Position numbers and translations under genes: made by a program
From: an uncultured Prevotellaceae bacterium
GTDB taxonomy: Bacteria; Bacteroidota; Bacteroidia; Bacteroidales; Bacteroidaceae
DNA length: 5,079 nucleotides
Assembly (NCBI GenBank): GCA_945827465.1
Contig: CALZOH010000210.1
Span: forward strand, 1-5,079
Direction of reading: 5' to 3'
Shown: positions 1 to 5,079 of the stretch, piece by piece
Layout: each line of letters opens with the position of its first letter
Numbering within the stretch: the stretch's first letter is position 1
The notes under the pieces: model-generated
Told to the model about the DNA's origin: nothing
The model's input: only the letters and a program-made list of their open reading frames with translations
Database searches by the model: none

Positions 1-763
1 GCGGAATTGCAGACGTTATTTCAAGCCCCGGCGGTAAATACTACCCGGAGGGTGGAGATTTATGAAATGTTGTTTGCAATCCCGGAGGGCAAGCCCCGGC
101 GAAGTCTGCGGTCAGCCCTACCTTTGCGACAGGAAAACTAAATGAACCAACTGTCCCGAAAAATCAGCAGTGAGATTAGGAGGACTCAACCCAAGTGTCA
201 GAAGAACCGCCGGACGGGCGCACCCGAAGCAGGGAGCGGTCAACAAGAGCGGAGGCAGGCGCGGCCCGATGAGTCTCTGCGCGGTACTTACTATTATGGC
301 AAGTGCAATGGCGGCGTGTCGTTAGTGGATTGACCGGTGCGGCCAACGGCAACGATACCAAAACCTGCAAGGCGTTCAACATAGATGTTGCAGACCCATT
401 CCTTGATAGAGGCTCGGACTGCGAATGCTCCACCGCCTACCGCTGACCCGCGAGGGCATATGTCGGAGAACGACTGTGCCGTTGAAAACGGTCGTGCGAC
501 TGTGCGGTAAGGAAGCTGTCAACCGATGACGGAGTTACACAGGATCTCAGCACCCGCAGGGCTACTGCGGAAAGTGGAACGGTTTACCCGCACATCATCG
601 TCTACCGCTACGAAAGTGGGCGACCTTGACCGCCCGACCACGGAGCCGCGCTGTTTATGACTACTCATTGGAAAAGCACCAACAAGTTCTGCGGCGCCTG
701 ACCCCTCCCTCTCAACAACCGCTGACAAGGCTTTGCCGAAAAGGAAGGCTCGACCTACCTATG
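1..763. other. GC-rich stretch without a convincing gene
   Basis: I see no credible complete gene here on either strand: stops are scattered through all six frames, and the longest open stretches (142-333 plus, 433-176 minus, 728-519 minus, and a plus-strand frame open at 530-799 without a good start) look like chance composition. One plus-strand frame is open from the left edge to a TAA at 139-141 (46 codons, including the string VEIYEMLFAIPEGKPRR). It could be the tail of a gene lying mostly outside the window, but this is weak. The stretch holds several short GC hairpins: 42-47 with 51-56 in part, 365-370 with 388-393, 470-474 with 491-495, 554-559 with 565-570, and 618-622 with 631-635. 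It may be a structured non-coding RNA, a decayed gene, or an untranslated spacer. I cannot tell which from sequence alone. Confidence 0.5.
119..126 (+). promoter_or_regulatory. Possible Bacteroidetes -7 box (TACCTTTG)
   Basis: TACCTTTG followed by C matches the Bacteroidetes -7 consensus TAnnTTTG(C). No TTTG-like -33 element is visible 19-21 nt upstream. Transcription would start near 131-134 and run into the gene-less block. Two or three such matches are expected by chance in a window this size when both strands are counted, so this is only suggestive. Confidence 0.3.
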
Positions 764-793
764 AAAAAACCGCCTACGCTCACGCGCAAGCGG
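764..793 (-). terminator. Possible intrinsic terminator after the two-gene operon
   Basis: On the minus strand CCGC (793-790) can pair with GCGG (773-770), followed directly by six T residues (769-764). An alternative fold pairs AGCG (789-792) with CGCT (777-780). The loop is long and the stem short, so it is weaker than the terminator at 2256-2283. Its position, about 60 nt past the stop of the gene ending at 852, fits an operon end. Confidence 0.4.
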
Positions 794-851
794 CTACCTT
801 AACTTCAAAATCTGTGTGACCTAATTGGGAAGATGGTTGGAGATGCAAAGT

Positions 852-1277
852 TTATATCACGCACGGCACCATAGATTTTATGGCGACGTGTCTTATTTCG
901 TATTCACATCCGGCGGCATCGCCCGACGGTATGCCTGTGCGCCTTTCGCTCTCGACTGTCGGGTGCGGAGATTCGAGCGAGCCGAGCAGATAGGATTTGT
1001 CGTTGACATCGGTAACGACGAATCCGAGAACAGCGCCACGGGGTAGTTTCCTGTCGGTAAGAAACTTCAAGGTGGCGGTGTCCTCGTACCCGCCGCCGTC
1101 CTTCTTGGTCTTGCACTGACAGGTCGGCTCGTCGAAGAAGGCTATCGGGTGAATATCCGTCAGGATAACCACCTGCATACCGCAGATTGCCGAGAGTGCA
1201 ACGTTGGCCGGCAAACGGCGGCAGTCAACCCAGCCGATGGCCTTAATTCCGGGGAGTATCTGTATTGAAGTTCTCAT
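852..1277 (-). CDS. Small beta-rich protein of unknown function, phage-like
   Basis: A 141-residue protein starting at ATG 1277-1275 and ending at TAA 854-852. There is no signal peptide or membrane segment. The sequence alternates short hydrophobic strands with turns, suggesting a compact beta-sheet fold: IKAIGWVD (11-18), VVILTDI (36-42), ATLKFL (68-73), GFVVTDV (85-91), SYLLGSL (95-101), and EIRHVAIKSMVPC (127-139). Conserved-looking features are the GFVVTD...YLLG block, the PHPTVE turn (104-109), the GIPSGDAAG stretch (115-123) and six cysteines (19, 32, 53, 55, 124, 139). From memory, proteins with this VVTD/LLG/P-P-T pattern recur as hypothetical proteins in Bacteroidales mobile elements. 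I cannot name a family, and a virion or tail-assembly role is only a guess. It lies 29 nt behind the gene at 1307-1804 on the same strand and is probably co-transcribed with it. No Shine-Dalgarno sequence precedes the start, as is usual in Bacteroidetes. Confidence 0.8.
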   Translation of the reverse strand: MRTSIQILPGIKAIGWVDCRRLPANVALSAICGMQVVILTDIHPIAFFDEPTCQCKTKKDGGGYEDTATLKFLTDRKLPRGAVLGFVVTDVNDKSYLLGSLESPHPTVESERRTGIPSGDAAGCEYEIRHVAIKSMVPCVI

Positions 1278-1279
1278 AA

Positions 1280-1296
1280 GCGTATCATGCGTATCA
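1280..1296. repeat. Two copies of GCGTATCA in the gene gap
   Basis: GCGTATCA occurs at 1280-1287 and 1289-1296, separated by one T. It fills most of the 29-nt gap just ahead of the ATG at 1277. It could be a protein or translation-control site, or chance. Confidence 0.4.
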
Positions 1297-1306
1297 CTTC
1301 AGAATT

Positions 1307-1804
1307 TCACTTGCTGAAATCAGTGCGATTTTTCTTCATTTTTTTGCGTCGCTCGTTCATCAGGTAGTAATCGCGCTTACGCTGATAGCGTTTGGCGATG
1401 GCGTTCCAGTTCTTCTCGGTCATGTCGATGCCGTACTTCTCCATGAAAGCGTATATAAGGTGGTCTTGCCGATGAAATACCGAGGAAAAGCGGTGAAGCG
1501 ACTGCCACATGATAATGTCGAAGCGTTGTCGCAGACAGGCGATGAAGGCGTCGGTCGCTTTCGGGGGCAGATAGAAGTAATGCTCCGGCGACTTGTAGCG
1601 GAAGTTCGGTATCACGATAGCGAGCTTGCCTTCCCCTCCCGTATCGGGCACATATCCCTCCGGCGGTGTCTGCAAGAACTGTTCGAGCAGACCCGACTCA
1701 ATCGAGCCACGGGTGAGATGGACGGGATTGTTGCCGCCCTGGTCGTGAACGAACCAGTCGGCGAGGTAGTCTTCGAGTGGTATGTAAAGGCAGATTTGGC
1801 TCAT
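1307..1804 (-). CDS. Conserved-looking hypothetical protein with basic helical C-terminus
   Basis: A 165-residue soluble protein, ATG at 1804-1802 and TGA at 1309-1307. I recognise the style (MSxIxLYIPLxxYLxxWF...GSIES...PPEG...NWNAIAKRYQRKR) from hypothetical proteins of Bacteroidales mobile elements, but no function is known to me. The N-terminal half (residues 1-80) mixes strands and loops, with a GSIES stretch (33-37), PPEG (47-50) and a strand GKLAIVIPNF (59-68). Residues 80-148 look mainly helical and end in TEKNWNAIAKRYQRKRDYY (129-147), which resembles a helix-turn-helix plus recognition helix. The last 15-20 residues are very basic (RRKKMKKNR). A DNA- or RNA-binding role is therefore reasonable but is inference. 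It is the first gene after the repeat-rich gap and has a good promoter match 22 nt upstream, so it may be regulated by, or itself bind, those repeats. It is followed after 29 nt by the gene at 852-1277. Confidence 0.85.
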   Translation of the reverse strand: MSQICLYIPLEDYLADWFVHDQGGNNPVHLTRGSIESGLLEQFLQTPPEGYVPDTGGEGKLAIVIPNFRYKSPEHYFYLPPKATDAFIACLRQRFDIIMWQSLHRFSSVFHRQDHLIYAFMEKYGIDMTEKNWNAIAKRYQRKRDYYLMNERRKKMKKNRTDFSK

Positions 1805-1825
1805 AACTCACTGATTTTATTGATA

Positions 1826-1857
1826 CAAAGTTAACGATAAAATCTGAGATAATCAAG
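1826..1857 (-). promoter_or_regulatory. Bacteroidetes-type promoter for the 1804-852 operon
   Basis: On the minus strand TAACTTTG (1833-1826) matches the -7 consensus TAnnTTTG exactly. CTTG (1857-1854) lies 20 nt upstream, the normal place for the -33 TTTG element. The start of transcription would be near 1820, leaving a leader of roughly 15 nt before the ATG at 1804. I found no other exact minus-strand match to TAnnTTTG in the window, and this one lies just where it is needed. Confidence 0.65.
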
Positions 1858-1875
1858 CGTAACATGCTGATTATC

Positions 1876-1915
1876 AATGCCGAAAGAGGACGAAAATTGC
1901 CGAATGTTGCCGAAG
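1876..1915. repeat. Four tandem 10-bp TGCCGAA-type repeats
   Basis: Four contiguous 10-bp units: AATGCCGAAA (1876-1885), GAGGACGAAA (1886-1895), ATTGCCGAAT (1896-1905) and GTTGCCGAAG (1906-1915). Unit two is degenerate. A related TTGCCGGAA follows at 1929-1937. The period equals about one helical turn, so all units face the same side of DNA. They begin about 20 bp upstream of the -33 element of the promoter at 1826-1857, a typical place for an activator or operator array. Confidence 0.75.
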
Positions 1916-1954
1916 CGGAAAAATATTTTTGCCGGAATGAATATAGGGTCGAGG

Positions 1955-1981
1955 TATTACAAGAATTACAGGACTTACACT
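1955..1981. repeat. Three tandem 9-bp TTACA repeats
   Basis: Contiguous units TATTACAAG (1955-1963), AATTACAGG (1964-1972) and ACTTACACT (1973-1981) share a TTACA core. TTACAA is the reverse complement of the TTGTAA hexamer repeated at 2070-2196, so the two arrays point toward each other across the inverted repeat at 2016-2057. Confidence 0.65.
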
Positions 1982-2001
1982 GTCATCGGCGGCATAGAAT
2001 A

Positions 2002-2016
2002 AGCCGCTGAACGGCT
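2002..2016. other. Small hairpin AGCCG/CGGCT
   Basis: AGCCG (2002-2006) and CGGCT (2012-2016) form a perfect 5-bp stem with a 5-nt loop. A T-rich tract (2026-2038) follows about 10 nt later on the plus strand. This is too far for a typical intrinsic terminator, so it may instead be part of the repeat region's architecture. Confidence 0.35.
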
Positions 2017-2057
2017 ATATCTTATCTCTTTTTTCTTTATACAAAGAATAAGATATA
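2016..2057. repeat. AT-rich inverted repeat, 10-bp arms
   Basis: TATATCTTAT (2016-2025) and ATAAGATATA (2048-2057) are perfect reverse complements. Inside them, TCTTT (2034-2038) pairs with AAAGA (2043-2047) around a 4-nt loop, with an 8-nt bulge on the left arm, so one extended hairpin of 15 base pairs can form. It is almost entirely A/T and lies between the two oppositely oriented TTACA/TTGTAA arrays. This could be an easily melted origin element or a large operator. Confidence 0.7.
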
Positions 2058-2069
2058 ATGCCAGACCTT

Positions 2070-2196
2070 TTGTAAACCCTTGTAATCCAAAAATTCAAAA
2101 TCGGAGAATTTGTAATTTTTTGTAGTGAGTTTGTAAAACCCCATTTGGAAAATAAACCATTGTAATGCAAAGGAGTAAATTAAGTATATGTTGTAA
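2070..2196. repeat. Helically phased TTGTAA array (seven sites)
   Basis: TTGTAA occurs at 2070, 2080, 2110, 2131, 2160 and 2191, and the one-base variant TTGTAG at 2120 (first-base positions). Offsets from the first site are 0, 10, 40, 50, 61, 90 and 121, each within one base of a multiple of 10. All sites are in the same orientation. About one exact TTGTAA is expected per strand in 5 kb, so six exact copies in 127 bp is a strong cluster. No gene is credible here. The layout resembles an iteron or cooperative binding array. Confidence 0.8.
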
Positions 2197-2255
2197 CACC
2201 TTTTCGGGCTAAACATCTGACGGAGATTTTGAAAAAAATCCACCGAAAAGAGCCT

Positions 2256-2283
2256 AAAAAAGCCACGCAAAACTGCATGGCTT
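2256..2283 (-). terminator. Intrinsic terminator after the antirepressor gene
   Basis: On the minus strand AAGCCATGC (2283-2275) pairs with GCGTGGCTT (2268-2260), nine pairs including one G-U, around a 6-nt loop. An uninterrupted run of T follows (2261-2256). It lies about 30 nt past the antirepressor stop and closes the primase-antirepressor operon, isolating the repeat region from readthrough. Confidence 0.85.
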
Positions 2284-2314
2284 ATCGAGATGGAGAGAGA
2301 TAGATAACACAGTA

Positions 2315-2827
2315 TCAGAACAGCATAGGCTGCGGATTAAGACGCTCCTTGCGAAGCTTTTCAAGCGATTGTTCGAGCTTACGGCGTTGAGCCTTAGCTT
2401 CTTTTTCGCTTGTAATGGCGTGGTTCAGGTCGTTCAGGAGTGCGATTTCTGCATTGTTGGTCTCGATGGTTCTGGCCATCGATGCTGTGAAATGCTCGTA
2501 GAGCACTTCGTAGCACTCACGGCGGTAGCGAGTGACAGCTTCACGGGCTTCACCCGATACCTTGCCCGGATTGATTGTGGCAAGCCAGCCATAGATGAAT
2601 TTCAACGGCAGGGCATACATTTCGTAGCTCTTGCCGTCGGCGCCAGTTGACACGATAATCGTGCCAACTGAATTGAAAAATTCGTCCTTTTGGAGCTTGT
2701 CACGCTGAGGTGCTGCCTCGATACCGAGCGCCACACAGATCGGTTTGATGGGGACGAAGATTTCCCCCTCGCGGTCAACGGCGAGAATTTCGGCACCGTT
2801 GATGGTTGAGATAACTTGATTTTCCAT
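2315..2827 (-). CDS. Phage antirepressor N-terminal domain protein (P22_AR_N type)
   Basis: A 170-residue protein from ATG 2827-2825 to TGA 2317-2315. Residues about 8-113 fit the N-terminal domain of the P22 antirepressor family: VPIKPICVALGI (25-36), a variable loop with KLQKDEFF (44-51), ALPLKFIYGWLATINPGKV (72-90) and EAREAVTRYRRECYEVLYEHF (93-113). In phages, proteins with this domain inactivate repressors or act as regulators, and the domain is thought to bind DNA or partner proteins. Here no separate C-terminal antirepressor domain follows. Residues 120-162 are instead a charged helix likely to form a coiled coil, which suggests oligomers. The protein ends in QPMLF, which resembles a sliding-clamp-binding pentapeptide. 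It starts 10 nt after the primase-helicase stop with no Shine-Dalgarno sequence, so it is probably co-transcribed with and coupled to that gene, and a strong terminator follows. Function as a true antirepressor is inferred from the family. Confidence 0.88.
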   Translation of the reverse strand: MENQVISTINGAEILAVDREGEIFVPIKPICVALGIEAAPQRDKLQKDEFFNSVGTIIVSTGADGKSYEMYALPLKFIYGWLATINPGKVSGEAREAVTRYRRECYEVLYEHFTASMARTIETNNAEIALLNDLNHAITSEKEAKAQRRKLEQSLEKLRKERLNPQPMLF

Positions 2828-2837
2828 ATAGAGATGA

Positions 2838-5079
2838 TTAAAATGGTAGTTCGGGTTCTGATGCGGGAGTGGTGGTAGTGGGATTGCCGGCTTCCTTCTC
2901 GGCCTCGTCCAGGTCGGCGTTAAGCTCGTCCTCCGTGATACGCAGAGTTTCGAGATTGAGGTCGAGAGTAGCTTTCAGACTGTCGTAGTCGAAGCATAGC
3001 GCGTTCGACGGGGTAGTGCTGATTATCTTCTTTGCCTTGCCATCCTCGGTCTTAAATTCCTCGTCCAGTTCGCCGTTGGTGCGGAGGTTTTGAAAGCGCT
3101 GCTGCTTGAAGCCGAGGAACTGCGGGAGGGATTTGAGATAGGATTCGAGCGTGGCGATGTCGAGCGTGGAGCCGTATTTCTGACGGGCAAGGCGCATTTC
3201 GAGCAAGGCACGGACAGCCTTAAAATTGAGGAAGATAATCCGCTTGGGTTCGACAAAGCGGACTTCCTCTTTTTTGAGTGCCTTGAAAGAGGAAAGCAGT
3301 TTGATGACAAAGTGACATTTCTCCTTAGCTTTGCCCTGCGTGTGCATGGAGTCGAGATAGAGCCAAAAGTTGGCGGTGTCCGACGACTTCTTAATCTGGT
3401 CGTTCTGATAGCGTATGCCATCGACTACGACCTCGAAAAGGTCGGAGTAAGAGAACGGCAAATCGCCCAGATGCGGTTCAAGGACGCGGAAAGCGGCGAG
3501 AGCCACGACCCAGTTATTAAGGATACGGTCTTCAACCCTGTCCTTGTCAAGGCGGGCGAGAACATCGTTCAGGGTGAGGTCGAAAGCCTGAAAGAAACCC
3601 TTCTCGAAAATGCTCCGCAGATCGAGAAGCGGCAGAAGGAGATGGGTGTTGCCGTGCAGCACCATTTCCGAGAGAGCCTTGAAATTCTGCTTTTCCTCAC
3701 GCGAGAACGACGTCTGCGAATACATCAGATGTATGCAGCGCGAGAAGATGGCCTCGTCTTCGGGCTTGTATTGTCCGGCCAGGATAACGCCCGACGTGAC
3801 CGGGATAGTGACGGGAATCCCGTCCTCCATCTTGCTACGTGCCGTACCGCCCCATAAGCCTTTGAGGATATCGATGCGCTGCGGCATGAGGTCGTTGGTA
3901 TACTCGTCGAGGATAAACACCGAATTTCGGGCATGGGACAGATTGTAGCCTATGACCGGGATAGAAGTGTTCGAGCACGAGCAAGGAGTGCTTGGCAGCG
4001 TGTAGAACATTGAGGAAAGAGCGCGGGCAAGTTCTGTCTTGCCGGAGCCTTTGCGACCGAAAAGGTTCAATACCGGGAAGTATTTGAACCTTGCGAAGAT
4101 TATGTCTCGGAAGATGCATGCGAGAATCCACGCGAAGCTCACCATGCCGCCCTTGCCGTACACCTTTACGACCTGCTCAACGAAGTCGCGAAGCGTAACA
4201 GTGCCTTGCGGATTGCAGCGGTAAATACGCTCAAAACTGAAACCAAGCTCGTTGTCGCGGTTTATTTCCGAGAAGGCCGGAAGATAGAATTTCTTATGGC
4301 CCGCGTTTACCACGCCGAGGCTATCAATGGGTATGAAATGCCCCTTGTAATAAATGCCGTTGGAGAAGGCAAAGAACTCGTCATCCGGGTTCCAGCCTAA
4401 GATTTCGATATGCGATGCCGTTGGCGTGACTTCAAGCAAGTGTTCCTGAATGGCGGTGAAAGTCTTTGCGTCACCGCGCCACAGGTAATTGCCGCGGTCT
4501 ATGAGTTTTCGGTTGAAGTCGCGTGTGGTGACAAGGTCGCCGGGCAAAAACTGCACCACATCCTCGTCGCCACGATTGTTACGCAAGCGGTAAATACGTG
4601 GCGAATGGGCGCTGCTCCTGATATGAAGCACAGGGGTGAACATGAAATTTGAACAGCGGTCAAGATTGCAGTCATCGTCAGGAGCATAATAGCAGCCGTC
4701 CTTGAGGATAAATCCGCAGCGGCGGAGAGATGCGACAATACGAGGGTCAACGTCATCAAACTCGATGCTCTCGTTCTTGTCCTCCTTGCCCTTGCGCTCG
4801 GCAGTTTTGAGGGCGTTGCGCCACATCATCTTGGTACCTACCATCTTGCAGAGCTTGTCAATGTGCATCTCCCGGAGGTTTCCGTCTGAGATATTCAGTA
4901 AAAGCGCTGCTACTTCGGCAATGACTTCCGCCTGAAGGTCAGAGGTCGTGGCACCCGTGAGCCTCTTTTCCGTGTACCATAGTACAAACGGAACGGCCTC
5001 CAGAGAGTTGTAAATCTCTTTGGAAATTATGAAGCTGTCGGCGTCATACTTGACCTCGTTCTCGTCATCTTTCTTTGAG
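2838..5079 (-). CDS. Primase/helicase-like ATPase of a mobile element, 5' end outside window
   Basis: The frame is open from the right edge to TAA 2840-2838, at least 746 residues. A Met at 4868-4866 would give 676 residues, but the 70 codons upstream of it are open and protein-like (for example FVLWYTEKRLTGATTSDLQAEVIAEVAALL), so the real start lies outside. Numbering from that Met, a P-loop ATPase core is clear: Walker A GRKGSGKT (271-278), Walker B hydrophobics then DEY (FILDEY, D321 E322), KGLWGGTARSKM (336-347), a sensor-like strand VTSGVILAGQ (357-366) and a possible arginine finger in IFSRCIHLMY (R377). The stretch before the P-loop (NGIYYKGHFIPIDSLGVV, FYLPAFSEINRDNE, FRDIIFARFKYFPVLNLFG) matches, from memory, Bacteroidetes mobile-element proteins that carry CHC2 zinc-finger and Toprim primase domains at the N-terminus. 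Those domains would be off the window and are not seen. The C-terminus is an acidic, Pro/Thr-rich tail ending PELPF. Likely role: unwinding and priming of element DNA during replication. Confidence 0.88.
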   Translation of the reverse strand, partial: SKKDDENEVKYDADSFIISKEIYNSLEAVPFVLWYTEKRLTGATTSDLQAEVIAEVAALLLNISDGNLREMHIDKLCKMVGTKMMWRNALKTAERKGKEDKNESIEFDDVDPRIVASLRRCGFILKDGCYYAPDDDCNLDRCSNFMFTPVLHIRSSAHSPRIYRLRNNRGDEDVVQFLPGDLVTTRDFNRKLIDRGNYLWRGDAKTFTAIQEHLLEVTPTASHIEILGWNPDDEFFAFSNGIYYKGHFIPIDSLGVVNAGHKKFYLPAFSEINRDNELGFSFERIYRCNPQGTVTLRDFVEQVVKVYGKGGMVSFAWILACIFRDIIFARFKYFPVLNLFGRKGSGKTELARALSSMFYTLPSTPCSCSNTSIPVIGYNLSHARNSVFILDEYTNDLMPQRIDILKGLWGGTARSKMEDGIPVTIPVTSGVILAGQYKPEDEAIFSRCIHLMYSQTSFSREEKQNFKALSEMVLHGNTHLLLPLLDLRSIFEKGFFQAFDLTLNDVLARLDKDRVEDRILNNWVVALAAFRVLEPHLGDLPFSYSDLFEVVVDGIRYQNDQIKKSSDTANFWLYLDSMHTQGKAKEKCHFVIKLLSSFKALKKEEVRFVEPKRIIFLNFKAVRALLEMRLARQKYGSTLDIATLESYLKSLPQFLGFKQQRFQNLRTNGELDEEFKTEDGKAKKIISTTPSNALCFDYDSLKATLDLNLETLRITEDELNADLDEAEKEAGNPTTTTPASEPELPF

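Noticed and set aside
31..41. GCGGTAAATAC, also found twice within the primase/helicase gene
   Set aside because: The two copies in the gene encode the recurring residues RIYR on the minus strand, so the match is probably codon-driven coincidence.
142..333. Plus-strand 63-codon frame beginning at ATG 142
   Set aside because: It follows a TAA directly and a promoter-like box by 15 nt, but the product is low-complexity and basic with no recognisable pattern, and the sequence after its TGA shows no coherent continuation.
470..510. Group II intron domain V
   Set aside because: The hairpin lacks the AGC triad, GNRA loop and two-base bulge required, and no intron-encoded reverse transcriptase or boundary motif is present.
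180..824. Plus-strand frame interrupted almost only by TGA (270, 444, 483, 627, 699, 723, 762), ending in TAA 822-824, suggesting TGA recoding
   Set aside because: Two neighbouring genes end in TGA, so TGA is a normal stop here. TGA is also the commonest stop by chance in GC-rich DNA, and the read-through product resembles nothing known to me.
1460..1834. Plus-strand 124-codon open frame
   Set aside because: Antisense to the 165-residue gene and running across its promoter, with no promoter of its own.
2037..2270. Minus-strand 77-codon open frame across the TTGTAA array
   Set aside because: It would start at a TTG inside the terminator hairpin, has an aromatic-rich composition typical of AT-rich non-coding DNA, and its length is explained by the repeats.
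3090..3857. Plus-strand 255-codon open frame
   Set aside because: It lies fully antisense to the primase/helicase gene, which has clear ATPase motifs. It is a codon-bias shadow.

Overview
The window (about 50% GC) looks like part of a Bacteroidales mobile element, most likely a prophage or an integrative element with phage-type control genes. Four things point there: a primase-helicase-like ATPase of the kind carried by Bacteroidetes mobile elements, a P22-type antirepressor N-domain protein, a Bacteroidetes-style promoter (TAnnTTTG) with no Shine-Dalgarno sequences at the starts, and two small proteins of a style I associate with Bacteroidales elements. All convincing genes lie on the minus strand and are read from right to left.

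Layout from the right edge: (1) 5079-2838 is the C-terminal part of a large primase/helicase-like protein whose 5' end lies outside the window. (2) After a 10-nt gap comes an antirepressor-like protein (2827-2315), followed by a clear intrinsic terminator (2283-2256). (3) A 450-nt gap (1805-2255) carries no gene but is full of short repeats: a 127-bp array of TTGTAA hexamers on a 10-bp helical period, a 10-bp inverted repeat in AT-rich DNA, three 9-bp TTACA repeats in the opposite orientation, and four tandem 10-bp TGCCGAA-type repeats next to a minus-strand promoter. (4) That promoter would drive two small genes of unknown function (1804-1307 and 1277-852), with a possible terminator at 793-764. 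(5) The left 760 nt hold no convincing gene on either strand, are GC-richer, contain many short hairpins, and have one TACCTTTG promoter-like box on the plus strand.

My reading is that the primase-helicase and antirepressor form the end of a replication/control operon, and that the repeat-rich gap is a replication origin or a complex operator between that operon and a second short operon. The least explained parts are the phased repeat region and the left-hand non-coding block. No CRISPR array, tRNA, rRNA or transposase was seen.
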